From Pseudomonas sp. UMAB-08 (lineage in GTDB: Bacteria > Pseudomonadota > Gammaproteobacteria > Pseudomonadales > Pseudomonadaceae): DNA of 34,863 bases. Of this stretch, positions 15,638 to 27,014 are shown one piece after another; positions within the stretch are counted from its first letter, which is position 1; each line of letters starts with the position of its first letter. The notes under the pieces were generated by a model, which made no database searches, was not told the origin of the DNA, and saw only the letters and a list, made by a program, of their open reading frames with translations. A program made the translations under genes and the position numbers. Location: contig NZ_LT607414.1 of assembly GCF_900095225.1 (NCBI RefSeq), positions 380,419 through 415,281 of the forward strand. The letters run 5' to 3'.

Positions 15638-16984
15638 TTAATGCCTTGCATCGCCCAAATCCTTTTCAAACAGGTTGCAGATGGCATCCACTTCCGGCCG
15701 ACCGGCAGGAAGAATGCAAATAAAACGGTCCGACAGCTCAATCAACCCATCCCGACTCAATTGCTCCAGCAAAGGCCAGGCGGATGAAAAATACTGGCGA
15801 AAAATCAGCCCATAACGCGTTTCGATGGCATGGATATGCAGTTCAAGGTCACACGCCAGGCGCTCCATGACCATTTGTCGAACCTGATCACCGGCCTCAC
15901 AACGCCAGCCGCGACAGGTTGCCAGCTGACCCCGGTCCAGTTGTCGCTGGTAGTGCTGCAGATCGTCAGTGTTTTGCGCGTACAACTCGTCGATCTGGCT
16001 GATGGCGCTGATCCCGAAGCCGACGTGATCGCAATAGCCGTGGCTGGTAAAGCCCTGACAGTTACGGCGTAACCGGCCTCTTTCCTGCGCGAACGCCAGA
16101 TCATCGTCGGGCCTGACAAATTGCCCCAGGCCGATGTAGTGATAGCCCGCGGCACTCAGCTGCTCAAAACATATCTGGCGCATCGCACTTTTATCGTCCT
16201 GGCTGCACAGCGCTCTGACGTTGTCCCCGATCATCGACCGGTAGCGTTGTGGCGGCTGGGCATAGTCGAACACCTGCAGCCTGTCCGGCTCCAGCGTGAT
16301 AATGGTCGCCAGCTTCAGCGCGAAGCTGTCCGGCGTCTGCCATGCATGGCCATAACCGAGATCAACATTGACGGATCGGTAGCCGAAGGTGCGCGCAGCA
16401 TCGATAAGCGACTGGATCGGGGCCGGGTTCTGGTAGCAGGCAACTGACATTTCACTGTCGGCACCCATGTCCGGAACACCGATACTCACGTGATTGAAGC
16501 CCTGATCGCGTAGCAATCCCATGGTCGCCCAGTCAGTATGGTGAAGATCCACCTCAATGCTGTAGTCGCCGCAATCATGGTCGAGAAAGTTAAACCTGTT
16601 GCGCAGATGCCTCATCAGGCGCTGCACATCGGCAATCGCGGGTGTACCGCCGGCCAGATGAAACTGCTCGACCCGCTGCTCGGCACCCAAGTGGCAACCG
16701 ACCAGATCGATCTCGTGCTCCAGACGCTGAAGGTACTGTTCGATACTGCTGCGCTCACACGCGATATCGCGCGGGGAGCACAGCGAAGGCTTCAGGTTGG
16801 AGGGTAACTGCACATTCAGGGACAGCGGGCGTTGCTTCTGGCGACTGCCGCGCAATGCACGAAGTAAATCCAGAGAGCCGATACCGCCATGAAATTTTTG
16901 GGTGTCTGCATGGCAGTTGAGGTCGAGCACGCCGTGATCGCGCCGAATGATCAGCTCGCTGGGGGTGTGAAACAAATCGAGCAT
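15638..16984 (-). CDS. HemN paralogue lacking the radical-SAM cysteine motif
   Basis: The 448-residue protein aligns with the neighbouring HemN over nearly its whole length: LHLGGGTPTYL corresponds to FHLAGGTPAIA near residue 108, CDLIGLGVSAIG to CDHVGFGISAIS, and the C-terminal winged-helix region also matches. However, where HemN has C-x3-C-x2-C-x-C, this protein reads LPSNLKPSLCSPRDIAC, keeping at most one of the four cysteines, and the N-terminal YTSYPTAP tip is gone. It should not bind the usual iron-sulfur cluster, so radical chemistry is unlikely. It may bind heme, porphyrin or SAM, or assist HemN. ATG 16984 has GGAGA upstream; the longer frame begins inside the promoter box. The frame is intact over 448 codons, which argues against decay. 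Confidence 0.85.
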   Translation of the reverse strand: MLDLFHTPSELIIRRDHGVLDLNCHADTQKFHGGIGSLDLLRALRGSRQKQRPLSLNVQLPSNLKPSLCSPRDIACERSSIEQYLQRLEHEIDLVGCHLGAEQRVEQFHLAGGTPAIADVQRLMRHLRNRFNFLDHDCGDYSIEVDLHHTDWATMGLLRDQGFNHVSIGVPDMGADSEMSVACYQNPAPIQSLIDAARTFGYRSVNVDLGYGHAWQTPDSFALKLATIITLEPDRLQVFDYAQPPQRYRSMIGDNVRALCSQDDKSAMRQICFEQLSAAGYHYIGLGQFVRPDDDLAFAQERGRLRRNCQGFTSHGYCDHVGFGISAISQIDELYAQNTDDLQHYQRQLDRGQLATCRGWRCEAGDQVRQMVMERLACDLELHIHAIETRYGLIFRQYFSSAWPLLEQLSRDGLIELSDRFICILPAGRPEVDAICNLFEKDLGDARH

Positions 16985-17042
16985 GACGGTCTCCGAGGCT
17001 GGCTGCGGGTCGCCAGTGTCAGGGTTTACCGGTCGATGCTCC

Positions 17043-17056
17043 TTGATTTGTATCAA
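17043..17056 (-). promoter_or_regulatory. ANR/DNR box of the hemN-like-hemN operon
   Basis: TTGATTTGTATCAA is a perfect TTGAT-N4-ATCAA palindrome centred 65 bases from the ATG of the hemN-like gene. A -10-like GACACT is centred 32 bases downstream, giving a leader of about 25 bases. hemN genes of pseudomonads are classical ANR/DNR targets, so this fits. Confidence 0.9.
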
Positions 17057-17140
17057 GCACCTGCCTGTTGTGTAACGTGAAAAGAATGATTACGTGGCCG
17101 CAAAGCGAATTCGACCTCTCACACCTCTATCCGACGCAAG

Positions 17141-17788
17141 CTATTGACCCTCTCCGAGAAGACCAAGCCGATAAGCCCATTGCGTCATATCGGCAGCGTT
17201 GTGTGCGTCCAGCTTTTTCATGACATTGAGTCGATGGGTCTCCACGGTCTTGAGGCTGATACACAATATTTCGGCAACATCGCGATTACGGGACCCTTCG
17301 GCGACCAATTTGAGGACCTGCCGCTCGCGCTCGGTCAGTGCAATGCCGCTGGCGGTTTCACCGCTGTTGCGCAAAGCAATGACCTGGGAAGCGTCGAGGC
17401 CCGCATCAATAAAGATCTTCCCTGCACGAACCTGAGCGATCGCTTGCAGCAGGTCATCTCTGCGACTGCGCTTGAGTACATAACCGACCGCGCCGGCTTC
17501 CAGCGCCAGAGCCGCATTGTGCTCGGAGACGTCGGAGGTCAGGGCTATGATCAATATTTTCGGCCAGCGCCTGCAAATCAGGGTCAGTGCCGACACCCCG
17601 TCGAGCAGTGGCATTTTCAGGTCCATCAGCACCACATCGGGCTGTAGGCTGCGACACAGGGCAATGGCCTCATGACCATCTTGCGCCTCACCCACCACAA
17701 CTATTCCAGGAGCATTGGCAAGCAAGGCGCGCAAGCCTTCGCGGATCATCCCGTGATCGTCGACGATCAATAAACGGCAGTCAGGCAT
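17141..17788 (-). CDS. NarL/FixJ-type response regulator coupled to the T6SS operon
   Basis: The 215-residue regulator has a receiver domain (about 4-120) with acidic pocket VDD at 9-11, phospho-acceptor Asp56 in VVLMDLKMP, and the conserved Lys in [11 protein letters not shown] LuxR-type DNA-binding domain follows (about 150-212), with [15 protein letters not shown] and [20 protein letters not shown] 17788 was chosen because it puts the receiver at the very start; the longer frame has no function evident. The start overlaps the end of the hybrid kinase by eight bases, so it is its natural partner and the last gene of the tssJKLM train. Its target genes are not visible here; the T6SS operon itself is a candidate. 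No terminator was found after it. Confidence 0.92.
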   Translation of the reverse strand: MPDCRLLIVDDHGMIREGLRALLANAPGIVVVGEAQDGHEAIALCRSLQPDVVLMDLKMPLLDGVSALTLICRRWPKILIIALTSDVSEHNAALALEAGAVGYVLKRSRRDDLLQAIAQVRAGKIFIDAGLDASQVIALRNSGETASGIALTERERQVLKLVAEGSRNRDVAEILCISLKTVETHRLNVMKKLDAHNAADMTQWAYRLGLLGEGQ

Positions 17789-20700
17789 TGTTTGGGTATC
17801 CAGTCTCGGAAGGGGCAACAAGCTGGCGGGCAACAAGGATCGAACGGTGCCTGTCCAGTTGCTGCATTGCGATGGTCATTGCTGGAACGTTTGATTGCGA
17901 GGCGGCTTGCTCTATCAGAGCAGCGCTTGTTTCAAGACCCTGTTCTCCGAATTGACCGGCACTGCCCTTGAGGCTGTGAGCGATACGCGCGACTTCGCCA
18001 TGATCTGACCGTACAACGGCGTCGTTGAGCTGAGCCAACAACGCCAGGCAATCTTCGATGAACAGGCGCTGCAAGCGTGGTGTGCGCAACGGGTCCTGTT
18101 CATCGAACATCGATATGGGTGCAATGGGCGCCGTCACTATCGGGGGCAGCGAGGGTGCGACAGTGCGTAACTCCATCCCGCGCTCCAGTTGTCGCATAAT
18201 CACGCGCGTGATCGCATCGAACAACTGCATCGGCAGCACCGGCTTGGCCAGGTAGTCATGGGCGCCAGCTTCAATAAATCGTTCACGATCACCGCTCATG
18301 GCGTTGGCCGTCAGGGCGATGACGTAAACCTCCTCATCCAGCGCACCCGACTGCCCGGAGCGCAGCTGACGGACCGCTTCCATACCGTCCATTCGCGGCA
18401 TTTGTCCGTCCATCAATACTGCATCGAACACCTTGCGGGCGAGTATTTCAAGGGCCTCGACCCCGTCACGGGCCAGGCTGACTCGATGACCGAAACGCTC
18501 CAGGAACAGCTGCGTGATTTCCCGATTGGTGGCGATGTCATCGACGACCAGCACATCAAGACCGTATTCATGACGCTCAAGGGTCCGTAGAGGAGAGAGC
18601 GCTTCGTTGAGCGTCGGAGTGGCGCCGCTCTGGACCTCGCACAAGCTTCGATAGAAATGCTGACGACGCAGTGGCCTGACGACGCACGCTGCCAGGCCAT
18701 GGGCGCGCAGCTCATCGGCAGACATCGGCGACTCGACATGCGAAGCCATCAGCACGATCCGCGCGGATGCCAGTTGCGGGTCAGCACGGCACAGGCTGGC
18801 GAACTCCACGCCATCCACGAAAGGCAGACGCCAATTCACCAATACCAGATCGAACATCACGCCCAGCTGTGCTTGCTCACGCATCATCCTCAATGCATCT
18901 TCAGCAGACGCGGCCCCTTGGCACAGCATCTGCCATTGGCCGAGGATCCCCATCAACGCCTCACGCTCATCAGCGTGCTCATCGACTACCAAGGTCCGCA
19001 ACCCCCACAACCTTGGGGCGTCGGCCGCGCGAGCCGGGCAGTTCGGCAATGGCAACATCAGGCTGAATGTCGAACCCACACCCGGCTGACTCTGCAACTC
19101 GATAACACCGCCCATGAGCCCCGCCAGACGTTGGCTGATCGACAAGCCAAGGCCGGTGCCGCCGTACTTGCGGGTGGTGGATGCATCCGCCTGCAAAAAA
19201 GCGTCGAACACTGCGGCCTGCGCCGCTGGTGCAATACCGATACCGGTGTCGACGACCCGAAACCCGAGGATCTCGTCGTCGCCACGCCAAACCGCCAGCT
19301 GGATCGAACCGCAGGCGGTGAATTTAACGGCATTACTCAAGAGGTTAAGCAAAATCTGCCGCAGTCGCCACGGATCTCCCATCACCTGCCCCGGCACATT
19401 GGTGGCGATCTGACAGATCATCCGCACGCCCTTTTCAGCGGCGCGCGGTGCCAATAGCTCCGTGACCTCTTCCACCACCTCAGTCAGATCGAACTCGATC
19501 CGCTCGATATTCAGGTTACCTGACTCAATTTTGGAGAAGTCCAGAATGTCGCTGATCAACGCCAGCAAGGCCTCGGAATTTTCACGTATGGCCTTGACGA
19601 AATGCCGCTGCTGAGGCGCCAGCGGCGTGTCCGCCAACAGATGGTTCATGCCAATGACAGCGTTCATCGGCGTACGGATTTCGTGACTCATGTTGGCCAG
19701 GAATTGCCCCTTGAGCTGATTTGCCTGGTCTGCCGTGCTACGGGCGGTTTGCAGCTCGTGAGTGCGTACTTCGACCAGATTTTCCAGACCGGCTTGCTGG
19801 GCCTGCAATGCATCGAGCAACCTGTTATAGGCCCCGGCAAAGCGCCCGAGTTCGTCTTCGCGAAGCACTGGCAAACGGCGCGACAGGTCGTCACCGCGAA
19901 CCGTGAGTTCAATTTCCCGAGCGAACAGGGCCAATGGTCGTGCCAACTCCCGACGCAATACCAGGAGCAAACCGAGGGTCAGCAAGATGAAGCCGGTCAC
20001 CGCAAAAGGCACTTCTCTGAGAATCAGCCCCAGCGCACCCGCGCGTAATTGCGCTTGAGGATAGAGCGTCAACAGATACCAGTCCGGTTGAACCAGTCGA
20101 GCGATAACCATAGGTGTGTCGTCATCGAAACGACCGATCTGCGGGAAATCGGTTTTGGCAGAAAAGCCTGCGACCAGATGCTTCAACGCATCCGGAGATA
20201 CAGCGTCCATCGACTTGCCGGAAAGGTCGGCAACCCGTCGACCGTGTGCATCCAGAAGCAGGCTTGGGTAACCATTGAGCAACTGTTCGATACGCGCCAG
20301 ACGCTCATCAAGCTTCAACTCATAACCTGTCATGAACAACGGCTTGCCCGATGTGTCCCTCGATACCACAGCAACGCTGATTAACTGCCGATTCAGCAGT
20401 GGGTCGTAATTCGGCCCATCCCAGACGACATCAGGACCGCCGGGTGTCAGACGTTCAAACAGTTCCCGTAAATGAGCGGCGCGGGCCTGCACAAAGCCTG
20501 AAGGGATGTCGACCTCAGTGGAGAACGCCGCGCCGGCCTCTGGGAAATAGAAAAACGTATCCACAGTCATCGACTGGCCGGCAGTACCAAACGCTTCAGC
20601 CGCAGAGGCCGCACGGGCCAACACGTCGATACTGGCGGCGCTGGCCGCATCGCTTTGCTGCGCCTGATTGAGTACCCAGTGCATGGTGCTGCGCTGGAAA

Positions 20701-20963
20701 ATGTTGCTGCCAAACTCTTTGGCCGCGCCATTGTTCCAACGCGTCATGAGCCGCTTGGCGCCCTCCTCCGCGTCTCGAAAATCATCGTTATCCACGCTGG
20801 AAAGCAGACGCAGGCGCTGGCTGAGATCATCCAGCGCCTCGCTTTGCAACTGCTGATAAGTCCGCCAGGCGCTGAGCCCGGCGGCCACGCACCAGCTCAA
20901 GGCCAGAACAAGCGCCAGTACGCAGGTAATGCGCAGCGCCAGAGAGTTCCGCCAGCTCTTCAT
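17781..20963 (-). CDS. Hybrid sensor histidine kinase coupled to tssM
   Basis: The 1060-residue inner-membrane kinase has a membrane helix at about 12-30, a periplasmic sensor region of about 280 residues that looks like a Cache-type double domain, a second helix near 318-336, and HAMP near 337-390. HisKA follows with phospho-acceptor His427 in SHEIRTPMN, then HATPase (N box LLSNAVKF, G boxes VDTGIGIA and GGTGLGLS). Two receivers come next: the first (about 655-775) has Asn710 in place of Asp (VLVNWRLP) and Arg for the conserved Lys, so it is probably inactive, while the second (about 803-920) is normal with Asp852 and Lys907. A C-terminal HPt domain has His996 in AHSLKGSAG. Its ATG overlaps the tssM stop as ATGA. 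Confidence 0.93.
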   Translation of the reverse strand: MKSWRNSLALRITCVLALVLALSWCVAAGLSAWRTYQQLQSEALDDLSQRLRLLSSVDNDDFRDAEEGAKRLMTRWNNGAAKEFGSNIFQRSTMHWVLNQAQQSDAASAASIDVLARAASAAEAFGTAGQSMTVDTFFYFPEAGAAFSTEVDIPSGFVQARAAHLRELFERLTPGGPDVVWDGPNYDPLLNRQLISVAVVSRDTSGKPLFMTGYELKLDERLARIEQLLNGYPSLLLDAHGRRVADLSGKSMDAVSPDALKHLVAGFSAKTDFPQIGRFDDDTPMVIARLVQPDWYLLTLYPQAQLRAGALGLILREVPFAVTGFILLTLGLLLVLRRELARPLALFAREIELTVRGDDLSRRLPVLREDELGRFAGAYNRLLDALQAQQAGLENLVEVRTHELQTARSTADQANQLKGQFLANMSHEIRTPMNAVIGMNHLLADTPLAPQQRHFVKAIRENSEALLALISDILDFSKIESGNLNIERIEFDLTEVVEEVTELLAPRAAEKGVRMICQIATNVPGQVMGDPWRLRQILLNLLSNAVKFTACGSIQLAVWRGDDEILGFRVVDTGIGIAPAAQAAVFDAFLQADASTTRKYGGTGLGLSISQRLAGLMGGVIELQSQPGVGSTFSLMLPLPNCPARAADAPRLWGLRTLVVDEHADEREALMGILGQWQMLCQGAASAEDALRMMREQAQLGVMFDLVLVNWRLPFVDGVEFASLCRADPQLASARIVLMASHVESPMSADELRAHGLAACVVRPLRRQHFYRSLCEVQSGATPTLNEALSPLRTLERHEYGLDVLVVDDIATNREITQLFLERFGHRVSLARDGVEALEILARKVFDAVLMDGQMPRMDGMEAVRQLRSGQSGALDEEVYVIALTANAMSGDRERFIEAGAHDYLAKPVLPMQLFDAITRVIMRQLERGMELRTVAPSLPPIVTAPIAPISMFDEQDPLRTPRLQRLFIEDCLALLAQLNDAVVRSDHGEVARIAHSLKGSAGQFGEQGLETSAALIEQAASQSNVPAMTIAMQQLDRHRSILVARQLVAPSETGYPNNA

Positions 20964-23900
20964 CGCACGCCGACTGTGCTAGAGGCCGTACTGTCGAGCT
21001 TTGCAGCAACCCCCATCTTGCGAGCGATGTCACGAATAGCCCGTTGCGCGGCCGCATCGTCGCGCAGCGACACCACCAGTAGCCTCTGGCCTGTCCCGCC
21101 AGCCGCCGTTTGCAGCGGCTCACGTTGGGTTGCGAAACCTAGCGTGCGCAATTGTGCTTCAAGGTTTCTCAAGCGCTTTTCGTTGTCATGGATCCCAAGA
21201 TCCAGACGCAGCCCTTCACCTGCAGCCAGACCGGTATCAACCGGCCGGGGCATCCAGCACCAGGCGATTTGCGTTGGCGGCTGAATGCTCGCAAGGCCTT
21301 GCTGAACCGGCGAACCCTGAGCTGCGAGACTGACATTCATCGCTGCGGCCTGAGTGTCCATCGCAGTGAGCTGCCCGGCGATGCTGTTCAATCGCTCATC
21401 GATGACGTTGACCTGTATCTGCAACTGATCGGCCTGGCGATACTTGTCCAGCAAGGCCTGTCCTCCCTCCTGGCGGTAGGTCAGCTGAATACCTATCAGG
21501 TTCTCGCTGCCCATCACATTGCGCTGGTTCGGGAAGTCATTGACGGTAAAGGTGTGTTGACCCCCGTTGAACAACCGCAGGAAATCCACGAACGCGCGGT
21601 CCCCGGTCCAGTGCTTGGTCAGCTTGAAGTTGGCGAAGCTGATGTCCAGAGCGACGTCCGCACAGGCTCCCGGCGCCCAGACAAAACTGGCGCTGGTTGG
21701 GAAGTTAAAGTTATCCAGTACCGTTGAACGACCGCTGCACTGCATCGTCAGACGCGTCTGCTGCGGCAGCGAACGGGCGCTGATGTTCACCTGAGAAGGT
21801 GTAGCGGACAGCTCAACCACTGCCGCAGTGGCCTGCAGCGTCGCAATACTCTGCTTGAGCTCGGCCCGTTGCGCCGCCAGGGTTTTCTGCTCGGCATCCA
21901 GCGCCTGCTTGCTTTGCTGCTCAGTGGCTAGCTGAGCCTGGCTTTGCCGCTGAGCACTGGCGAGATCGTTCTGGGCATGTTGCATGCGACTGACATAGGC
22001 ATAGAAAGCCCCGGTCAATGGGATCTGAACGCCCAGTGCTTCACGTCCGCTGTAGCGCTGCACATCGCGCTGCAGAAAGGCTCTCACCGAACCATTCATG
22101 AAAGCCGGCAACTGCCCACGATCGCCATAAAGCAATTCATTGAGCATGACCGGATCGCGCACTCCCTGGATTGAGCTGAGCAACTGCCCACTCCAGTCAC
22201 TTTGCAGGCGACAGGCCGCCACTTCGGACGCGTAGTGCGAGGCGAAATCAAGCTGCCCGGTTACCAGCGACCAGACCACATCTTCACGCGGATCAGGACC
22301 TTTGAGTGCCTGAATCAAAGCGACGCGAATAGTATCGGCGTCCCAAAGCGGCGCTGATTTGACTGCTGGATCGGCACCAAAGCCCCACGTATCGAGGGCG
22401 ACCTGAAAGGCTTGCGCATCGCTTTTCTGCAAATCGATGACAACACCTTTCATCAACTGCTGAAATTTCGCCAGGGTTCGGGCCTGCGCCAGTTCGTCAC
22501 GCATGACGTTCACACCGGCCTTGACAGAACCGCCGCTGGCCATGCCTTTGAGCACATCGCCGCCCAGGGCGTTGGTGACTTTCAAGCTACCCAGCGCACC
22601 CGCATCAGCATGCAGATCGTCGTTACTGGCCAATTTGAGCAGACGATCCATCGCCACCGCCCGGCTCGCCCACGGAGCCCGATGTTCGACCGGGATCAGC
22701 GAAAAACGCTCGGCACTGCGATGCAGCAGCTTGAGGAACGGATCATTAGGGGTGCCAACCACACTCAGGGTTTGCTGCCAGTCGCTACGGGTTTTCAATC
22801 GCGTCTGCGCGCTGAGCAGGCTGCCTTGGATAAAGCGATACCAGGCATCCTGGGTATCGCTCTGATACTGCTCCAAAAACCGTACCCTTTGCGCCTTCCA
22901 CACATTCTGATCACGGCTGGCCCGACCCAATTCATCGATAAAATCAAGAATCGCACTGTGCCCTTGCAAGGTATAGGCGCCGGAAAGACTCAAGCCTGGG
23001 TTGTCGGTGTCGGTCCAGTATTCGCTGAGCAGGATCGGTTGCAGATTGCCCTGCAGGTCCGCCCACGCCGTCAGCCACCCCAAGGGACGCTCCTCAAGCC
23101 CCATGCTTTCGAGCTGGCCCAGCAAGGCTGCCCGCTGGCTCTGCATCTGCGCCATATCGGTTTGCCATTCCAGATAAGAGCGATAGCTGGTCCCCAGAGT
23201 CACCAGTTGCCCGGCGCTGATCGAGTCTTTCGAGCCGTAGATCAAATTCAAAAAACCCACCTCCGACCCTGGCAGCGGCAGTTCGTCCATGGACTGATTA
23301 TTCAGCCGTGCGTCGAGCAGATTAATCCGACGCACGAGAAACTCTGCGTAAGCGGCAATTAATCGAGGGTCGCCGCTGTTCAATGCATTGCGCAGGTTTT
23401 GAGAAATAAAACCATCGAATACGGGGGTGCGTATTTCGCTGTCGAAGAGCCTGACGTAATCAGAGCGATAGTGTTCCTGCACTTGCTCGATGTGGCGTGA
23501 AAACGGCAGCAAACTACGCCATCCACCCTGTTGCTCGCTAGACAGGTTGATCAGCGCTTGCCGGAAACGGCGCAATGCATCCAGATCGGTTTCCAGTCCG
23601 CCGGCGAAGTCCTCAGTAGCGGGAGGCTCGTTGAGCGCTTCGGTGAGCACTGCCTCGGTGTGCCGGTTGGCATACACCATCAATGCGCCGAACCCGAAGC
23701 AAAGTCCCAGCCAGCCAATGACTGCAGCATGAGCCAGCAGACGCCGCCAACGATGCCAGCTATCGATCGACTGATAAGCATAACGTTGCCCTGGCAACAA
23801 CTGTCCCAGCAGATCATGGCTGAACCAGCCTTCATGCTGAGCGTCGGCATCTTGCCCTTGGGCCGTAAGGAATAGCCCGCACAGCAGGGGCGGCTCGCTG

Positions 23901-24904
23901 TAGGGATTAGCGTCAAACGCTGGCAACAACAGCTTTTCAAGACGCGAACGCAAATCGCCGATACGTTCCGGCAGGCTAAAAGCATCTGCATCAGGCACGC
24001 CGCGCACACCCAGCTCTATGCGCAGATCGAACAACCGCTGGCCAAGTCCGCCAAACATTTCATCGAGAAACGCACCCGCCCCGCCAGTGCGCTGCTGGCT
24101 GAGCAAGCCAAAGGGTTGCTCACGCTGTGGCGGCGTCAATGCGGCCCCCCACTGCGCGAAACCAGGCACGGCTTCAGCACCTGTGATGATGAAATACACC
24201 GGTAGCCGGGCACCGAAAACCTTCACCAAATCATCCAGACGGCGACGCAGATTGTGTCCCTGCTCGGCCAAGCGCTCATCGGAATCGGTCAACAGACGTT
24301 TGCTGTCGATCACCAGCAACACACCGTTGAGCGGTTCGCGCCGCCGCGAACGTAATAGCCAGTAAAGCAAACGCCGCCATTCCGGGCCCGCGTCGCTATT
24401 CCCTTCAGCCAAGCGGCCTGCAGGATCGATGATCACACCCCGTTCGAGGAACCACCAGTCGAGCGTTCCTGTAGGCATTGTCTGCTTGCCACGACTGGTC
24501 GAGCGCAATGCCGAAGTCAATCCACTGTTGACCAACACACTGCTTTTGCCACTGCCACTCTCGCCCAGCATCAGGAACCAGGGCAGCACGTACAGCGGTG
24601 AACCCAGTCGACTCAGACGCGACTGGCGCAGCATGCGCACACCGCTGTTCCAGTCCTGATCCAGGTTGGGAGCCTCATCACGACGACTCTGTGGCAACTC
24701 GCTTTTCATCCGCGCACGCAAGCGCCAGGCGTACCAGCGTCGCCCGATCCAACGGGCGACCAGCGCCAACAAAATGGTCCCGATAAAAATGACCGGCACG
24801 TACCACAGCGGCCAATCCTCATAGAGCGCCAGCCCCCAAAGCACCAGCGCAAAACTTGCCAACAGCAACACCCAGAGCAAGAAGACCCCCGTTTTTTTGA
24901 ACAT
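20960..24904 (-). CDS. tssM: TssM/IcmF, inner-membrane component of the T6SS
   Basis: The 1314-residue protein forms the T6SS trans-envelope channel with TssL and TssJ. Two N-terminal membrane helices (about 7-27 and 35-52) precede a cytoplasmic NTPase-like domain with Walker [10 protein letters not shown] at 114-122 and VIIDPAGRL near 157. A third helix lies at about 392-411, followed by a large periplasmic part. A coiled-coil stretch (about 985-1035) precedes the C-terminal beta domain that contacts TssJ, with the motif [11 protein letters not shown]. About 150 further residues follow. Length is slightly above the usual 1150-1290. The start overlaps the tssL stop by one base and the stop overlaps the kinase start. 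Confidence 0.95.
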   Translation of the reverse strand: MFKKTGVFLLWVLLLASFALVLWGLALYEDWPLWYVPVIFIGTILLALVARWIGRRWYAWRLRARMKSELPQSRRDEAPNLDQDWNSGVRMLRQSRLSRLGSPLYVLPWFLMLGESGSGKSSVLVNSGLTSALRSTSRGKQTMPTGTLDWWFLERGVIIDPAGRLAEGNSDAGPEWRRLLYWLLRSRRREPLNGVLLVIDSKRLLTDSDERLAEQGHNLRRRLDDLVKVFGARLPVYFIITGAEAVPGFAQWGAALTPPQREQPFGLLSQQRTGGAGAFLDEMFGGLGQRLFDLRIELGVRGVPDADAFSLPERIGDLRSRLEKLLLPAFDANPYSEPPLLCGLFLTAQGQDADAQHEGWFSHDLLGQLLPGQRYAYQSIDSWHRWRRLLAHAAVIGWLGLCFGFGALMVYANRHTEAVLTEALNEPPATEDFAGGLETDLDALRRFRQALINLSSEQQGGWRSLLPFSRHIEQVQEHYRSDYVRLFDSEIRTPVFDGFISQNLRNALNSGDPRLIAAYAEFLVRRINLLDARLNNQSMDELPLPGSEVGFLNLIYGSKDSISAGQLVTLGTSYRSYLEWQTDMAQMQSQRAALLGQLESMGLEERPLGWLTAWADLQGNLQPILLSEYWTDTDNPGLSLSGAYTLQGHSAILDFIDELGRASRDQNVWKAQRVRFLEQYQSDTQDAWYRFIQGSLLSAQTRLKTRSDWQQTLSVVGTPNDPFLKLLHRSAERFSLIPVEHRAPWASRAVAMDRLLKLASNDDLHADAGALGSLKVTNALGGDVLKGMASGGSVKAGVNVMRDELAQARTLAKFQQLMKGVVIDLQKSDAQAFQVALDTWGFGADPAVKSAPLWDADTIRVALIQALKGPDPREDVVWSLVTGQLDFASHYASEVAACRLQSDWSGQLLSSIQGVRDPVMLNELLYGDRGQLPAFMNGSVRAFLQRDVQRYSGREALGVQIPLTGAFYAYVSRMQHAQNDLASAQRQSQAQLATEQQSKQALDAEQKTLAAQRAELKQSIATLQATAAVVELSATPSQVNISARSLPQQTRLTMQCSGRSTVLDNFNFPTSASFVWAPGACADVALDISFANFKLTKHWTGDRAFVDFLRLFNGGQHTFTVNDFPNQRNVMGSENLIGIQLTYRQEGGQALLDKYRQADQLQIQVNVIDERLNSIAGQLTAMDTQAAAMNVSLAAQGSPVQQGLASIQPPTQIAWCWMPRPVDTGLAAGEGLRLDLGIHDNEKRLRNLEAQLRTLGFATQREPLQTAAGGTGQRLLVVSLRDDAAAQRAIRDIARKMGVAAKLDSTASSTVGVR

Positions 24905-25572
24905 CAGCGCATCTCCAGCAATTGGCTGACTTGTCGACCCAACGAGAGATCGAAACTGATGTACATCACGGTCAACACAATCAAGGGAATCCCAATCAGC
25001 AGAAGCAACGAAATGCCGGGCAAGCCACGGCGTACCACACGAACCCGTTTCGGCAGCGGGTCTTCGGGTTGTTCAAAGAGGTGGCTGGTGGCATCCAGCG
25101 GCACCATGTTGTTATCGAGGATGATCCGTTCCAGGCACAACCGGCGGTACTGAGCCAGCTCGCCACCCGGACGTGTTGCGTAGCGGCCCTGAAAGCCGCT
25201 CAACAACGCCAGGCCAAACACCTCACGGGCGCCCACCGCCGCTTCGGGCAACGCCTCCAGGCGCTGAAAGAACTCAACGCCAGCACGACTGGTTGAAAAG
25301 TAATGACGTTGCAACGGCGCACGACGCCATTGCGCAGCGCCTGGCCATTCACGAGACATGGCTGTTTCGTCGATCCAGGCCACCACAGCGAACAGCGCCT
25401 CGCGCACATCAGCCTCGGCAACATGTAACTCGCGGGCGCGATTGGCAGCGGCGTCGAGCAGCACTATCAGCCCCGGCGCGAGGGTTTCGTAGGATTGCGC
25501 AGGATCAATGAAGCCGCTCTTGGCGGCGTCAAATATCGACATCCAGCATTCAGCCAGGCGGGGATTGATCAT
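24904..25572 (-). CDS. tssL: TssL/DotU, short inner-membrane T6SS component
   Basis: The 222-residue protein is a short-form TssL: a cytoplasmic helical DotU domain with VVAWIDETAMSREWPGA near residue 70 and RREVFGLALLSGFQGRY-like residues near 120, then a single C-terminal membrane helix (about 187-207) and a few periplasmic residues. There is no OmpA-like peptidoglycan-binding extension, so wall anchoring must come from another protein. It binds TssM and the baseplate via TssK. The ATG overlaps the tssK stop as ATGA, and the end overlaps tssM by one base. Confidence 0.93.
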   Translation of the reverse strand: MINPRLAECWMSIFDAAKSGFIDPAQSYETLAPGLIVLLDAAANRARELHVAEADVREALFAVVAWIDETAMSREWPGAAQWRRAPLQRHYFSTSRAGVEFFQRLEALPEAAVGAREVFGLALLSGFQGRYATRPGGELAQYRRLCLERIILDNNMVPLDATSHLFEQPEDPLPKRVRVVRRGLPGISLLLLIGIPLIVLTVMYISFDLSLGRQVSQLLEMR

Positions 25573-26951
25573 GTACGTACCACCACCAGATCAATGACCA
25601 AATCAGCCGGAGGCTGGGGCAGGAAGAACGCAGCCTGACGCTCGTGCTGCAGCGCTTCCCAGCCATCACTGAGTGTCTCCAGGCGGAAATACAACGCACC
25701 CGCTACCCTCGGCAGGCCTTGTGGCGGGACCTGCAGGTAGATCAGTTCAATACCGGGCAACGCGCGATTGACCAACCCCTCCATGATGCTGACCGCACCC
25801 AGTTTGCCATCCAGCGGTAAGCCCTCGGCCAGCCACACCGGGTCGACCGCGCTGCGAGCCACCAGGAAATAACGATGACGCGGGCCGAAAAAGGCGTCCG
25901 GCAACTCGGCTTGATATAAACCCTCCTGCAGTTGCAGGCGCACAAGCAACTCGGAACCGATACTGATTTCATTGAGTTGCTGGCCGATCAGGGCCACCAG
26001 GGCAATGGTCGCGACTCCCGCCTCTTCATGTTTGTAAGGCGGCACCAGCAAGCGGCCATCAGGGGTTTCACCAAGCATGTCGCACACATCGGAGAACAGG
26101 CTCAGCTCACCGACCAACTGGCGCAGCGTGCCGTAAAGCTGCCACGGCGAAACCTGCGGAGTTTCCAGCATATGGGTCAGCAATGGGCCATAACGGTTCA
26201 GCACCGCCAGGGCCATCAGGTGGTTGACCTGAGCACCGTCTAAATCTCCCCGACGCGACTCACCTGGCTGTTTGTACACCGACAGCTGTCGCGCCCGGCC
26301 GACCAATTCGTCGCGGACTTCGCGCAGGGTTTGCAGCAACATCGGTGACGCGGCCAGGTTGACCGACGGCGGCACGTAGCGCTGCGCAGGTCGCACGCGG
26401 TCGCCGTCGAGATCAAGACGGGCAATCGGCAACAATTCGTAGGCGCTCAGATGCTCCAGCTCGTCTTCCCAGAACAGCCGCAGCACGTAAGACATTGAGC
26501 GCACCCGCGCTTCCGGGGAATTGCCGAGGCGGTCACCGATCACTTCCGGGTCAGCGGCCACGACAAAGCGCGCTTCCGCCCGAGAACCGTCGGACAGCGT
26601 CTCGAACACTTGCGCGTTAGCGTCACCTGGCAGCAAGCGGCGCAGCCCCACAAACAGCGTGCGGCCGCCACTGAATTCGCCCAGGTCCAGGGTGCGCGAC
26701 TCCAGCACCGCATTACCCGGATACTCAGCCAATGTGCCTTCGGGGAAGCGCACCGACAATTGATCCAGCAGGCACTGTTTGGCAACCAATGCAGACTCGT
26801 TGATCTTCAGAGAGATCAAGCCCCACGGGTAAGGATGGTTCAACTCCGTGGTGCGGGTCAGACGATGCTCGATACGGGCATCGTTCTGTTGAAAATGCTG
26901 AGGCTGGAGAAACAAGCCCTGGTGCCAATACAACAACTGATCAATATTCAT
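25569..26951 (-). CDS. tssK: TssK, T6SS baseplate adaptor
   Basis: The 460-residue protein is a typical TssK, which links the baseplate to the TssJLM membrane complex as trimers. The N-terminal VLYWHQGLFLQPQHFQQND-like start (LLYWHQGLFLQPQHF at about 6-20) and NHPYPWGLISLKIN near 38 are the family signature, and the C-terminal receptor-like domain includes LVARSAVDP and VNRALPGIELIYLQVPP. Length matches the family. It starts 64 bases after tssJ with a poor ribosome-binding site, and ends with an ATGA overlap with tssL. Confidence 0.95.
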   Translation of the reverse strand: MNIDQLLYWHQGLFLQPQHFQQNDARIEHRLTRTTELNHPYPWGLISLKINESALVAKQCLLDQLSVRFPEGTLAEYPGNAVLESRTLDLGEFSGGRTLFVGLRRLLPGDANAQVFETLSDGSRAEARFVVAADPEVIGDRLGNSPEARVRSMSYVLRLFWEDELEHLSAYELLPIARLDLDGDRVRPAQRYVPPSVNLAASPMLLQTLREVRDELVGRARQLSVYKQPGESRRGDLDGAQVNHLMALAVLNRYGPLLTHMLETPQVSPWQLYGTLRQLVGELSLFSDVCDMLGETPDGRLLVPPYKHEEAGVATIALVALIGQQLNEISIGSELLVRLQLQEGLYQAELPDAFFGPRHRYFLVARSAVDPVWLAEGLPLDGKLGAVSIMEGLVNRALPGIELIYLQVPPQGLPRVAGALYFRLETLSDGWEALQHERQAAFFLPQPPADLVIDLVVVRT

Positions 26952-27014
26952 AGGGCTCGCGTTCAGGCAAAAGATTGAAAAAAAGTGGCGACTGCAACGC
27001 TCACGATAAAAAAG

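Noticed and set aside
14731..15723. Rightward open frame of about 330 codons
   Set aside because: It is the antisense of hemN in a high-GC genome; no family features, and the HemN motif lies on the opposite strand.
15638..16984. HemN-like gene as a decaying pseudogene
   Set aside because: The frame is uninterrupted over 448 codons, the rest of the fold is well kept, and it has its own promoter and ribosome-binding site.
22412..23362. Rightward open frame of about 316 codons
   Set aside because: Antisense shadow of tssM; no ribosome-binding site or domain.
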